A stretch of 54,419 bases of DNA from an uncultured Clostridia bacterium (GCA_944327465.1 CALVHH010000011.1:1-54419), one strand, 5' to 3'; positions 35,962 through 44,881 are shown, numbered from the stretch's first letter. Notes: generated by a model from the letters alone, not told the origin. Numbers and translations are program-made.

Positions 35962-36462
35962 TTATGTAAATGTGGACAGGTAGTTGTACAGCGTGGTGTA
36001 GTAGTGGTCGAGGTAGTTTTGCGCCACCTCGTCGGCGGCATACAGCGCCATGCGCTCGGCGGGGTCCTCTATCGAAAGATAGTAGTCGCGCACGAGTATG
36101 TACCTTTCAAGGTAGGACAGCTCGTAGTCCACTACGTAGCCCGCGTCCTCGCCGCCGATGTCGTCGCCGCCCGTCTCGCCGTCGTGTGTGGGCTCGTTGA
36201 GGCTCATGTTGAAGATGAGCTGCTCCCTTAAAACGCCCACTTCGTAGTCGTAATCCGCTTCGAGCTGCGCGACCTTATCGGAGTACAGCGAGGACAGATA
36301 GACGTTGTTGGTATTGCACAGGCTGTAATAAGTCTGCTTGTCGCGCTGCAGCTTGCGGTAGAGTTCGTTCTTGGTCTGCTGGGCGGTGCGCAGAAGCTTG
36401 AGCTGAACGGTGGTCAGCGCCTCGGTCTCGGCTTCGGTTATGTCGATTATGTCAAACTGCAC
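35962..36462 (-). CDS. Unknown protein at the end of the capsid module (166 aa)
   Basis: Starts with GTG 36462 (ggagg RBS inside the previous gene's end), 1 nt after the preceding stop. The first 95 residues are helix-forming (TVQLKLLRTAQQTKNELYRK), then an acidic glycine-rich linker (GETGGDDIGGEDAG), then a tyrosine-rich helical end. I do not recognise it. Tight coupling suggests a virion or assembly role. Confidence 0.65.
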   Translation of the reverse strand: MQFDIIDITEAETEALTTVQLKLLRTAQQTKNELYRKLQRDKQTYYSLCNTNNVYLSSLYSDKVAQLEADYDYEVGVLREQLIFNMSLNEPTHDGETGGDDIGGEDAGYVVDYELSYLERYILVRDYYLSIEDPAERMALYAADEVAQNYLDHYYTTLYNYLSTFT

Positions 36463-36463
36463 G

Positions 36464-37711
36464 TCACACCTCCGCCGTCAGCTCTACGGCGCTCAGCCTG
36501 CCCGAGGCGGTCACCGTGACGGTCAGTTCGTCGGCGGGCATGTTGACGGCATGGATGCCCGCGCCTTCGAACGTGCGCGAAGCGCCGCGGACGTCGAGCA
36601 CCGTCTGCACGTCGCCTTCGCAGACGACGCGTATGCTCTTTATGTACGCCCCGCAGCTTCCGGGGCGCAGCCTGCGCGAGCGCCAGACGAGCTGTCCGCC
36701 TTCCGCCAGCCTGAGCGCCGACGTACCGAACACACCGTACACCCCCTTCTCTCCCGCAAACAGCGTGCGCGGGGCGAGGTCGGCTACCCAGCCCGAGCGC
36801 GCCGATACATCGAAGGCAAACAGCCTGCCCGGGCCGAGATATTCGTCGTCGCAGAGCACGTAATATATGTCGCCGCACGCCGCGGCAGCCGTGGGCGAGG
36901 ACAGCCTGCCGCCCGCAAAGGAGTACAGGCGGGATATGCCGCCGCCGTCGAAGGCGTATATGCCGCTTGGGGTGCAGAACAATATCCTGCCGCCGCAGGG
37001 CGCGCACGTATCGGCGATTATGCCGTCGGCGGTCATGTAGCCCGCCGAGCCGTCGACCTTGAAATTTTCGGGGTCGCCGTAGGCGCGGACGACGGTCATC
37101 CCCCTTTCGCGCACCGCCACGAGGCGGTCTTCGAAGCTGAACAGCCTGAGCACCCCGCCGCCTTCGGGCGGCAGTATCGCATAGCCGCAGCCCGATATGC
37201 CCTCCGTCCAATCGAGCGCGTGCGAAGCCGCCCACCACAGCTTGAACTTATCGAGATAGTCGCGGGCAAAGAACCTGCCGCAGTGCACCGTGCCCGTGTA
37301 GAAGCGCTTTTCGTCGGTGGCGGTATCCTGAGCCATGCCCGTAAACGCCACGCGGGTAAAGCCGCTGAACAGCACCGTGGTCGAGTAGCCGTTTATGTAC
37401 ATGTCGGCAAAAAAGGGGTTGGCGGACAGCGACGACGACATTGCGGTGTATGCCGAAGCGCCCTCGTCTATGCGGTACGCCGCCGAAGAAGTGAGAAGGC
37501 AGAGCGAGCCGTTGCCCTGCGAATAGTATGCCGCGGCGACGCCCGCGGGCAGCGAGGGAAAGCCGCCCGAAAGGGTGTACGTGCCCGGGACGAGCGCGCC
37601 GTCGCGCACCCTTGCGTTGTCGGCGCGGGCGGTGTATTCCTCCTTGAGCAGGTCAAACGTCTTTGCGCCGCGCGCAGGATATGCAGTGCTCTTTTGGTAC
37701 CTGAGTTTCAC
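36464..37711 (-). CDS. Phage-like structural protein, probable beta-propeller (tail hub/nozzle candidate)
   Basis: A 415-aa protein starting with GTG 37711 (gaggagg RBS) and overlapping the previous gene by 4 nt. It contains repeated strand-turn-strand segments with similar endings (DRLVAVRERGMTVVRAYGD, GRILFCTPSGIYAFDGG, GDIYYVLCDDEYLGPGRLFA). The spacing suggests a beta-propeller like the nozzle or stabilisation proteins placed after the connector in short-tailed phages. The assignment is from position and pattern, not a recognised family. Confidence 0.55.
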   Translation of the reverse strand: MKLRYQKSTAYPARGAKTFDLLKEEYTARADNARVRDGALVPGTYTLSGGFPSLPAGVAAAYYSQGNGSLCLLTSSAAYRIDEGASAYTAMSSSLSANPFFADMYINGYSTTVLFSGFTRVAFTGMAQDTATDEKRFYTGTVHCGRFFARDYLDKFKLWWAASHALDWTEGISGCGYAILPPEGGGVLRLFSFEDRLVAVRERGMTVVRAYGDPENFKVDGSAGYMTADGIIADTCAPCGGRILFCTPSGIYAFDGGGISRLYSFAGGRLSSPTAAAACGDIYYVLCDDEYLGPGRLFAFDVSARSGWVADLAPRTLFAGEKGVYGVFGTSALRLAEGGQLVWRSRRLRPGSCGAYIKSIRVVCEGDVQTVLDVRGASRTFEGAGIHAVNMPADELTVTVTASGRLSAVELTAEV

Positions 37712-38268
37712 AGCCACCTCCTCGGGGGGATGCGCCCCGCCGACGCCGAGCGCGAAAGCTGCCTGTCGATTTCGGCGCGGTACTTGCTCTCCCACATCTC
37801 CGCGCAGGCGGTGTCGCCCGCGATGAGCATGTATTCGGCAGCCACCCCGCAGCAGACGAGAGGTATGCCCACGGCGGCGTCGGGATAGGAAAATTCATCG
37901 GTAAGCTCAAAAGGTTCGGGCACGTATTCGTATTCAATGAGCGCTTCGGGCGCGTCGCAGAGCACGCCGAACGGCGAATAGCTCCACTTCTGCTCCCTGC
38001 CGCCGCAGGTGACCGAAAGCACCCTGCACGGCGCATGGTCAAAGGCGGAAAAGGCGTATCCGCCGTCCGAAGCGAGCAGCTTTTGCGAAGTCCGCAGCGG
38101 GAAATATCCCCTGGCGAGCTCGTCGGTGACGGCGTTGAGGCAGAGCAGCATTGCCTGCTGCATGCGCCCCGCCTCGCCCGAGAGCTGAGCGGTGCTTTGG
38201 CACTCTTCGGCGGCGTCCGGCCGCCCGACCATGCGCATCACGTCGGCAAGAAGTTGCTTTACTTGCAT
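37708..38268 (-). CDS. Putative head-tail connector/adaptor protein
   Basis: A 186-aa protein, strong RBS (aggagg), directly after the capsid gene, where connector (tail tube A/gp4-like) proteins are expected. The N-terminal half is helical (QLLADVMRMVGRPD, MLLCLNAVTDELARGYFPL) and the C-terminal half is mixed. This helical start with a Y-F-P-L element is common in such adaptors. Family membership is inferred. Confidence 0.6.
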   Translation of the reverse strand: MQVKQLLADVMRMVGRPDAAEECQSTAQLSGEAGRMQQAMLLCLNAVTDELARGYFPLRTSQKLLASDGGYAFSAFDHAPCRVLSVTCGGREQKWSYSPFGVLCDAPEALIEYEYVPEPFELTDEFSYPDAAVGIPLVCCGVAAEYMLIAGDTACAEMWESKYRAEIDRQLSRSASAGRIPPRRWL

Positions 38269-38303
38269 ATTGTAACGACCTCCTTTTTTTATTGAAAGCG
38301 CAA

Positions 38304-38333
38304 GCGCGGCGGGGCGCACGCGCCCCGCCGCGC
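38304..38333 (-). terminator. Stable hairpin directly after the major capsid gene
   Basis: A 14-bp stem (gcgcggcggggcgc and complement) with a 2-nt loop in the 71-nt gap between capsid and connector genes, the only sizeable gap in the module. It lacks a perfect T-run, so it probably gives partial termination or protects the capsid mRNA. Confidence 0.55.
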
Positions 38334-38339
38334 CGCGGT

Positions 38340-39497
38340 TTAGCTGCCGCTTATCTGAATCATGCCCTGGGCACAGGGCTTTTTGCAGATGAGTTCGGCA
38401 TACTTTACGAGCGTAGCCGTGTACGCCGCCTTGCCGGCGACGCGAGTGAGTATCCTGCCGGCGTCGTCCTCCATCCACTCCCAGTCGCAAAGCTGGCAGA
38501 GCACGAAGTCGTCGGGATTGACGAGATATATCCTGTCGCCGGGGCAGAACCTATCGGCATAGACGGGCACGTCGTTGACGTACACCCCCGTATATCCCGC
38601 ATTTACTTCGGGCGAGTTCATTATGCGCATGTCCTTGAACAGCGAAGCTATCTTGTTGCGCACGGCGTGCGAGCAGAGTATCATCTTCACCTTGCCGCCG
38701 CTCGTCTCTTCGATAGTTTCAATGGCATTGATTATGTCGTCATCGGTCAGCGACGTTGTGGCGGCTATATAGGGCGAAAAGAACTCCTCGTCGGTCTTTG
38801 TGTAGCCGTAGAGCGCGGCGTCGTCGAATATTGCCGAAAGCCCGGTTATCTCCCTGCCGTAGGCGCCCGAGATGACCACGGGATAGCCGACGTAGTTGGA
38901 CTGATTGCTGACGGCAGTGCCAACGGTTATTGTGTTGTTTGCCGTGTCGACGGCGGTTATCTTCAGCCCGCTGACGCTCGCCTGGGCGCCGGAAGCGTCG
39001 GCTATATCCACCTTCATGCCCTTGAACCAGCCCTTTACCGAAGTGAGGGTGAAGTTGGTGGTGCTGTTCGCCTTTGTTATGTAGGCGAGCAATCCGCTGC
39101 CGTTGCCGAAGAGCATGCGCGAAAAGTTGGCTTTGGCGTCGTCGACAAGCCCTTGCATTTCGGCGTTGAGCAGGTTGACGAACGCGCCCGAAGAATCCTG
39201 CGAAGCGCGCAGCGCCTTATCGGTTATGGATATCGTGCCGTAGATATTCTTGAGGGGCAGAGTGACGTCGTAGTAGGTGTTGCCCGAAGAATCGGGGAGC
39301 TCGCCGTCCTCGTCGCCGGTGGCTATCCTTGACATGTTGCCCTTTACGAGCGCGCACTTGGCGTTCTTGCCGTATACGTACTGCGTGCTCTTTTCAATGG
39401 CGGTTAAAAAGGGCGAAACGCCCTCGTTGAGCTGCTGTGTGACGGCGTCGAGGTAATATTCCTTGAGCGCCGCGTCTGCGTTGGATAATGTTACCAA
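38340..39497 (-). CDS. Phage major capsid protein (HK97-fold type)
   Basis: A 385-aa protein. The N-terminal helix (NADAALKEYYLDAVTQQLN), the E-loop-like region with PDSSGNTYYDV, the spine helix (FVNLLNAEMQGLVDDA), an Ig-like inserted strand region and the C-terminal DRIYLVNPDDFVL are typical of capsid proteins of podovirus-like prophages. Start codon TTG 39497 is set by an aggaga RBS 6 nt away. It is preceded by a scaffold-like gene after 3 nt. Confidence 0.83.
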   Translation of the reverse strand: MVTLSNADAALKEYYLDAVTQQLNEGVSPFLTAIEKSTQYVYGKNAKCALVKGNMSRIATGDEDGELPDSSGNTYYDVTLPLKNIYGTISITDKALRASQDSSGAFVNLLNAEMQGLVDDAKANFSRMLFGNGSGLLAYITKANSTTNFTLTSVKGWFKGMKVDIADASGAQASVSGLKITAVDTANNTITVGTAVSNQSNYVGYPVVISGAYGREITGLSAIFDDAALYGYTKTDEEFFSPYIAATTSLTDDDIINAIETIEETSGGKVKMILCSHAVRNKIASLFKDMRIMNSPEVNAGYTGVYVNDVPVYADRFCPGDRIYLVNPDDFVLCQLCDWEWMEDDAGRILTRVAGKAAYTATLVKYAELICKKPCAQGMIQISGS

Positions 39498-39500
39498 AAT

Positions 39501-39941
39501 TTATCTCCTTTTATTCAAAAATTGCTGTGCAAGCCTGCCCGCCTCGCTTACGGTGGCGGCAGTCTTGCGTGGGGCGGCGACTGTGACGCCGCCCGTCATA
39601 AGGGGCACGCCCGTGTTTTTCGCGGCGGAAGCGAGGTATTCGGCTATTATTTTGGCCTTAAGTTGCTCGCTGCACTCCTCCGCGGGCGCGGGCGCATCCC
39701 CGTCACTTTGATTTTGAGCCGCTTCCCCGCTTGACGCCTGAGCGGGCGGGGCATCGGCTTTGACCTTTTCCAACTCCCTGAGGCGCTGGCTGCGTCGGGT
39801 AAACTCCGCCTCGAGGTTGTTGTAGGCCGCGAGCAGGGCATCGACGTCCTTGAATTTGCCGAGCGCCGTCGCGCCGTCCTTTCTTTCTTCCGCCTCCGCG
39901 GGTTGCGCCGCTGCCGGCATCGCGGTAGTCATGTTATCCAT
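39501..39941 (-). CDS. Putative capsid scaffolding protein
   Basis: A 146-aa protein with strong disorder (alanine, proline, glutamate-rich) around one coiled-coil (DVDALLAAYNNLEAEFTRRS) and a basic C-terminal helix ending FLNKRR. Position between portal and capsid genes and this composition are typical of scaffolding proteins. The start overlaps the portal gene by 8 nt. Confidence 0.7.
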   Translation of the reverse strand: MDNMTTAMPAAAQPAEAEERKDGATALGKFKDVDALLAAYNNLEAEFTRRSQRLRELEKVKADAPPAQASSGEAAQNQSDGDAPAPAEECSEQLKAKIIAEYLASAAKNTGVPLMTGGVTVAAPRKTAATVSEAGRLAQQFLNKRR

Positions 39942-41757
39942 TGCTTTCCTCCTTTAAATAATTTTTATGCTCCGCGAGGTGGCGCAAAAACGCCCCCTCG
40001 GTCTGCGCCGAAAGTTGATTGCCTAAAAGATATGCCGTATGCAACTGTATGTGCAGGTCGTGGTCGTCGTACGGCTTTGCCGCCACGTAGCCGTCCGCGA
40101 GGGTGGCATTTTCCTCCTCGCAGCGGGCGCGGTGCAGCTCTTCAAGGTCGGCGCGCCCGCTCATGCCGCTGTAGCCCAGCCTTGCGAGCAGCTTGTTTTT
40201 GACCGACTGCGGGATGTTGCCCTTGTCGTCGGCGAGCAGCCCGCTGGACAGCAGTTCGTACACGGCTGCCCTGCGGCGGGCGGGGGTGAGGTTGAGTTCG
40301 CTGTCCGCTTCGAGCACGACGTCGTCGCAGATGTCTTGGGCGCAGAACGCGAACATTCCGCCTTCGTCGCCGCGCATTACGCGCAGCTGCGGCGAAAACT
40401 GCCTGTAAAGGCACAGTACCTGCCCCGCGAGCTCCTTTATGGCGCTCTTTATCTGCTCGTAAGACACGTTGAGCCTGACTTCGTCCTGCTCGATGAGCAG
40501 CTGCAGACCCGTAGCCGAAGTGACCGAATTGAAAGAGTTGGCGTTCCTTGTCATTTCGCCCACGCCCGAGATGCGGGCGAACTCATCCACCAGCCTGTCC
40601 TCCTCTTCGGAAAATTCCGAAGGCACGCTGCCCAGCGTCAGCATTTCGGGCGGGGTGCCGCCGCGGCGGTAGACGAGCACCTTGCCCGGCATGAGCCCGT
40701 CTTCGGCGAGCTCGTCGGTATCGAGCGAGCCGTCCTCGACGGCTATGGTGCCCATGGATATCCTGTTCAGAAACTCGTGCTTGCGGTTCTTTACGGCGTT
40801 GTAGGCGCGCTGCACGGGTATGAGCCTGTCGACTATGCTGCCGCCGAAGAACGAGCCCGCAAGCGGCAGACTGCACTGCTTTACGAAGGGGTAGCCGCGC
40901 ACCCCGCCGCGGCGGTTGACGTAAGGCAAATCGCCGTCGAACACGAGCGTATCGCCCGCGACTATTGTCAGCCTGCCCGCGGGGCGGTCGGCGGTGGGGC
41001 GCTCGTACCGCTCGATGACGAGTTCGTAGCCGTGCATTGCCGCCCTGACGGGCGCCGTGCGCGTCAGCGAATGGACGGGCGCAGAATAGGGCGAGAGTGA
41101 AAACATATCGATATCCCTGCCCGCGAGCCTTACGCCGTATGCCGCATAGATATCGCCGACGGGCAGCGCCTTGGCGTGCATTATGTCGGGCTGCTCATCG
41201 ATCTTTTCCACCGAAAGCGACGCGGGATAAATTTCGAACGGCGACAGCGCCACCAGCCTTGCCCCGCCGTCGGCGCCGCCCCCGTCGCCGCCTATGCGGT
41301 TGCCCGCCGAACTATCCCACACTATCTTGTAAAACGCCGTGCCGCACGCCTCCGACCAGACCGTGGCGGCGGTTATGCAGCCGTCCAGCCCCTCGCTTTC
41401 GCACACCGACGAGAGCACGGCTGAGGATATGCGCGCACAGCGCATGTCGCTTTCGGAATCGGTGGCTGCGCGGACGGCGGGCTTGGGGCGTATGCGCTCG
41501 AGTTTGGCGCAGCGCATGTCTATGACGGGCGCTATATAGTTGAACACCCGCCGCGTCTGCCAGAAAAACCCGGGCGCGTCCTCTTCTATCTCGCCGTAGC
41601 TGTTGACGTCGCAGTACTGATTGCCGCACAAAAAGTTCATATTGAGTTCCCAGCCGCGCTCGAGCGGTCTGCGCTCCTCCTGCCTGCGCGCAAATTCGCT
41701 CTTTACCATGTCGACCAGTTGCTTTGCCGCCTTTGCGGCGCCGTTCTTTTCAGTCAA
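39934..41757 (-). CDS. Phage portal protein
   Basis: A 607-aa protein. The helical start (KQLVDMVKSEFARRQEERR), NMNFLCGNQY, the clip/stem region with NRISMGTIAVEDG, the wing and C-terminal helices match P22-like/podoviral portals. It forms the dodecameric gate through which the terminase packages DNA. It is complete, with no frameshift, and overlaps both neighbours by 8 nt. Confidence 0.85.
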   Translation of the reverse strand: MTEKNGAAKAAKQLVDMVKSEFARRQEERRPLERGWELNMNFLCGNQYCDVNSYGEIEEDAPGFFWQTRRVFNYIAPVIDMRCAKLERIRPKPAVRAATDSESDMRCARISSAVLSSVCESEGLDGCITAATVWSEACGTAFYKIVWDSSAGNRIGGDGGGADGGARLVALSPFEIYPASLSVEKIDEQPDIMHAKALPVGDIYAAYGVRLAGRDIDMFSLSPYSAPVHSLTRTAPVRAAMHGYELVIERYERPTADRPAGRLTIVAGDTLVFDGDLPYVNRRGGVRGYPFVKQCSLPLAGSFFGGSIVDRLIPVQRAYNAVKNRKHEFLNRISMGTIAVEDGSLDTDELAEDGLMPGKVLVYRRGGTPPEMLTLGSVPSEFSEEEDRLVDEFARISGVGEMTRNANSFNSVTSATGLQLLIEQDEVRLNVSYEQIKSAIKELAGQVLCLYRQFSPQLRVMRGDEGGMFAFCAQDICDDVVLEADSELNLTPARRRAAVYELLSSGLLADDKGNIPQSVKNKLLARLGYSGMSGRADLEELHRARCEEENATLADGYVAAKPYDDHDLHIQLHTAYLLGNQLSAQTEGAFLRHLAEHKNYLKEESNG

Positions 41758-42016
41758 AATCTTCCTCCTTCAACATTTTCAATAGTTTGCCGCGCTCGGC
41801 GGCGAGCTCCTCGTCGGAGAGCGACGCGTCGTCGGGCCGCTCGTCGAGCAGCATCTTTACCGCCTTGATGTCCGGCGGGATATCCCGACGGGTGACCTTG
41901 CGCTTGACCAGCCTGAATTCGCCGTCCTGCACGGCAAATTCCTCCACCGTCTCGCCCGTCTCAAAGCCGACGGCGCACTTTTTGAGCGCCTGTTCGAGTT
42001 CGTTGTCCTTTTGCAT
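41750..42016 (-). CDS. Small acidic protein between terminase and portal (88 aa)
   Basis: Strong RBS (aaaggagg). The sequence contains a short strand-rich part (DGEFRLVKRKVTRRDIPPDI) and a charged helical end (EELAAERGKLLKMLKEED). No family recognised. Position suggests a packaging accessory or small terminase-associated protein, but no DNA-binding HTH is visible. Confidence 0.65.
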   Translation of the reverse strand: MQKDNELEQALKKCAVGFETGETVEEFAVQDGEFRLVKRKVTRRDIPPDIKAVKMLLDERPDDASLSDEELAAERGKLLKMLKEEDFD

Positions 42017-42046
42017 GATACCTCCTTTCAATTTATTGCGCCCGCC

Positions 42047-43483
42047 TCAGCGCCTGCGACGGGAGTTTTTAAGGTTGCGTATGCGCCGCGCCTTGTCGCA
42101 CGCGACGGGCGAATGCTGCACGGGCGCGGGCGACGACGGACGGGACATGACAAAATAGCGCAGCTCGTCCATGCAGTGGTCGTCCGTCTTTTTGGGACTG
42201 TCGCCCGCGCCCCACGAATAGGTGAGGAACTCTTCTATCATGTTCGTGCAGCTATCGAATATAAAGATATCCGGTCTGCCGTTGCCGCGCTTTAAGTACT
42301 CCTTTACGCGGCATATGCCCGCGAACACGTCCTTATCCACCTTTGTATCGGCAAGTATGCCGCCTTCGGCGAACAGTTCCGCCACGCTCTTGGAAGAAGC
42401 CAGCGTGCGCTGCCCCGCCGCAGAGTCGATGAGCGCTTCGTACCTGCCCCTGCCGTCGCTCTTCCAGCCCAAAGCCCCGCATATATGCCTTATCGACTGC
42501 ACATGGAAGTCGATATCCCTGCCCGCGGCGAAGTGCTCTGCAACGACGTAGATATTGCCGTCCCAGTCGACGGCGTACCAGTGCGCGGACAGCGGATTGT
42601 TGAGCCCGGGGTCTATCGATATGCAGCTCTGCCACTCTTTTGGCAGCGCAAAGGGCGGTATGACGTGCACGGCGGGGTCGAATTCGGGATAGACCAGCCC
42701 GCAGCCCGAAGAAAACTTGCCGTAGCGGCGGCTGTCGAGCGCGTGCTCGTCGAGCGTGCTTTCCAAAAGCTTTATTTCGGACTTGGATAAAAAAGGGTTG
42801 TCGTCCCAGCACATGAACTGACACCACACTTCGGGGTTGTGCCTGCGGTTGAGGTATATTTCGTTATAGATGAACGTCATGCCCTTTAACGGCGTCATAG
42901 TGCCGAAGATATCCCCCCGTTTGTCCATGACGCGCATAACGCACTCTTCATACACGTCGGCGGGCGGCTCTTCATCGAACCAGACGAAGTCGAGCGAGCT
43001 GCCCTGAAATTTTTCGCGACCCTGGTCGCAGCTCTTAAAACCTATCGTGGATATGCCGCCGAACACGTTTTTTATCTTTATCTGGTCTATCACTCCGCCT
43101 GCGGGACTGTCCCTGCGCCCCGAGAGCATCGTGATATCGGCTATCCATTCGCGGGGCAGATAGTAGAGTATCTTGCTCTGCGCCACGTCGCGCTGGACCT
43201 GCTGCGAAAGCGACACCACCCAGCCGAACACGTCGCGCCTGTTCCTGCGCCAGGGATGTATGCCGCGGGCGAGCCATATGGCTTCGACCGCGCCGCACTC
43301 CGTCTTGCCCGAGCGGTTGCCGCCGAACACCCAGCGGTTGCGCTTTTTGCAGCGGTGGAACGCAAGCTGTTTTTTGTGCTTTTTGCGCCCGCTGTTGTAG
43401 GCGAGCAGTCTGTTGCCCTTCGCCCGGGCGGATAGTATCGCGTCGATGCCGGCTATCCTGTCTATTATTTCCTGCTTTGTCAT
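42047..43483 (-). CDS. Phage terminase large subunit
   Basis: A 478-aa DNA-packaging motor. ATPase: Walker A FGGNRSGKT (53-61), Walker B DFVWFDEEP (acidic pair 170-171), coupling motif GTMTPLKG. Nuclease: first acidic motif ISIDPGLNN near residue 293, last acidic residues in TDDHCMDELRY. All look intact. It is the first gene of the module. The RBS is distant (gggag about 15 nt away). Confidence 0.88.
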   Translation of the reverse strand: MTKQEIIDRIAGIDAILSARAKGNRLLAYNSGRKKHKKQLAFHRCKKRNRWVFGGNRSGKTECGAVEAIWLARGIHPWRRNRRDVFGWVVSLSQQVQRDVAQSKILYYLPREWIADITMLSGRRDSPAGGVIDQIKIKNVFGGISTIGFKSCDQGREKFQGSSLDFVWFDEEPPADVYEECVMRVMDKRGDIFGTMTPLKGMTFIYNEIYLNRRHNPEVWCQFMCWDDNPFLSKSEIKLLESTLDEHALDSRRYGKFSSGCGLVYPEFDPAVHVIPPFALPKEWQSCISIDPGLNNPLSAHWYAVDWDGNIYVVAEHFAAGRDIDFHVQSIRHICGALGWKSDGRGRYEALIDSAAGQRTLASSKSVAELFAEGGILADTKVDKDVFAGICRVKEYLKRGNGRPDIFIFDSCTNMIEEFLTYSWGAGDSPKKTDDHCMDELRYFVMSRPSSPAPVQHSPVACDKARRIRNLKNSRRRR

Positions 43484-43504
43484 GATATTTCGACGTTATC
43501 TCCC

Positions 43505-43541
43505 ACATTTTTTCCCGCAAAAATGTGTATAATCAGCGGGT
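43505..43541. promoter_or_regulatory. Divergent control region with inverted repeat between terminase and the 43542 gene
   Basis: The 58-nt gap holds an inverted repeat, acattttt...aaaaatgt (43505-43526), and a TATAAT at 43528-43533 for the plus strand. The -10 is 8 nt before the ATG, so that mRNA is nearly leaderless. The repeat overlaps the -35 positions and could be an operator for both directions. Confidence 0.5.
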
Positions 43542-44192
43542 ATGAAGAAATTATTATTTATAATAATTTGCACCGTTGCCGCACTGTGCGGCGGCGGGGG
43601 CGCCGCCCCCGCCGCCGCGGCCGAAAGCGGCTACGCGCAGGCGGTGACGACTACGGCGTACTTCTTTACCGAAAAGGACGTATCCACTTCGCTGTTCGCC
43701 GTGCCGTACACCTACTGCGTGCGCATAGTGCGCGACGACGGGCAGTGGCTGTACGTTCAGTATGCCGAAGACGCCGGCAACTACCGTGCGGTATACGGCT
43801 ACGTGCTGAAAGCCGACTTCGCGATGCTGAGCGAGCCGCCCGCGGTTACATACCTTGTCAAAAACATAACGGTGACCTATTCGGCGGGCGACGGCGACCC
43901 CGCCCTGCCGGGGCTGGGCGAAATTGAAATGCAGGCGGCGTTTTACGGCACGTACTATTCGGGCGCGACGGCGTATTCCTATGTGCTGTGCGGCGATTCG
44001 TTCGGATATATTTCTGGCGCAAACGACGACTATCCACTCAACGCGCTGCCCGACGAGGAGGAGCCTCCCCCGCCCGATGACGGCGGCGAGGGCGGAAACG
44101 CCGGCATTGTCACGGCGGTGATAATAGCCGCGCTGACCTGCGGCGCGATAATACTCGTCTTTCTCACCTCCAAAAAGAAAAAGCCGGAATGA
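43542..44192 (+). CDS. Secreted C-terminally anchored protein with probable SH3-like modules
   Basis: A 216-aa protein with a signal peptide (1-27) and two SH3-like stretches around residues 35-85 (AYFFTEKDVSTSLFAVPYTY) and 100-150. An acidic proline-rich stalk (DEEEPPPPDDGGEGG) precedes one transmembrane helix and the basic end SKKKKPE. This resembles envelope-stress or wall-sensing proteins; the function is unknown. It has no RBS, with a TATAAT 8 nt before the ATG. Confidence 0.7.
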   Translation: MKKLLFIIICTVAALCGGGGAAPAAAAESGYAQAVTTTAYFFTEKDVSTSLFAVPYTYCVRIVRDDGQWLYVQYAEDAGNYRAVYGYVLKADFAMLSEPPAVTYLVKNITVTYSAGDGDPALPGLGEIEMQAAFYGTYYSGATAYSYVLCGDSFGYISGANDDYPLNALPDEEEPPPPDDGGEGGNAGIVTAVIIAALTCGAIILVFLTSKKKKPE

Positions 44193-44585
44193 TCACCTGC
44201 CCGTGAGCACAAAGTATTTGTTGAGCACTGCCAGAGCTTCGGCATACCTGCCGAGCGACCTTGCGCCGCGCATGAAGCGCACCACCACCCTGCGCACCTC
44301 GTTCTTCCTGTCCGCGGACAGCTTCGACAAGCCGCAGCGCATGCGCGAATAGTCAAGCAGCACCTGCCTGTCCCCGCCGCCGAAGCGGCGCATGACGCCG
44401 TCGAGATAGCTCCAAAGCTCGGCGAGCCTGCATTTGCAGCCGATGAGCTCGCAAAGCTGCCGGGCGCAGAGCTCGGTGTCCCCGCCCGTCGCCGAAGCGC
44501 AGGCGGCGCGCAAAAGAAGTTCGTCCATGGCGTCGTTGAGCCGCTGCGCCCCGAAATAAAATTTTAACAGTTTTTTGCTCGTCAC
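44193..44585 (-). CDS. Unknown helical protein (130 aa)
   Basis: GTG start at 44585 with a gggaggg RBS. It ends directly at the stop of the facing gene (convergent, no spacer). Predicted all-helical and basic; cysteine-containing (CARQLCELIGCKCRLAELW). No family recognised. A TATAAT-like -10 lies at about 44660 on the minus strand. The gap 44586-44881 is AT-rich, with an inverted repeat (caaaca/tgtttg near 44631-44645) and the promoter of the next gene. Confidence 0.6.
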   Translation of the reverse strand: MTSKKLLKFYFGAQRLNDAMDELLLRAACASATGGDTELCARQLCELIGCKCRLAELWSYLDGVMRRFGGGDRQVLLDYSRMRCGLSKLSADRKNEVRRVVVRFMRGARSLGRYAEALAVLNKYFVLTGR

Positions 44586-44845
44586 TTAAACCCTCCCCGC
44601 CGCCCGCGGCAGCCCGAAGTATGCAAAAATGCAAACATTTGTTTGTTTTCGTTTTTATTATAACCCAGTATATATGACAAAAAGTGCAGTATTAAAAAAT
44701 AAATTTGCCTTTTTTATAAAATTATTTTGTGTATTTTAATGTTTAGCGTTTGCTTTTTTTATTGCAGGCGCGGGGGCTCGATGTGCTGGCAAACAAATAA
44801 ATTACATATATTTTGCGCCCGCGCCGCGCACCGTGCGCAAAAAAC

Positions 44846-44874
44846 TTTACAACGATTTTAAAAGGTGGTATAAT
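44846..44874 (+). promoter_or_regulatory. Sigma-A promoter placing the start site at the GTG of the 44882 gene
   Basis: TTTACA, 17 nt, TATAAT with TGG before the -10 (extended -10). Only 7 nt (ttttatc) lie between the -10 and the GTG start codon. Confidence 0.75.
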
Positions 44875-44881
44875 TTTTATC

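Noticed and set aside
36410-37888. 492-aa plus-strand frame across the propeller-like gene
   Set aside because: Antisense, arginine/alanine-rich, no RBS; it spans several coupled real genes.
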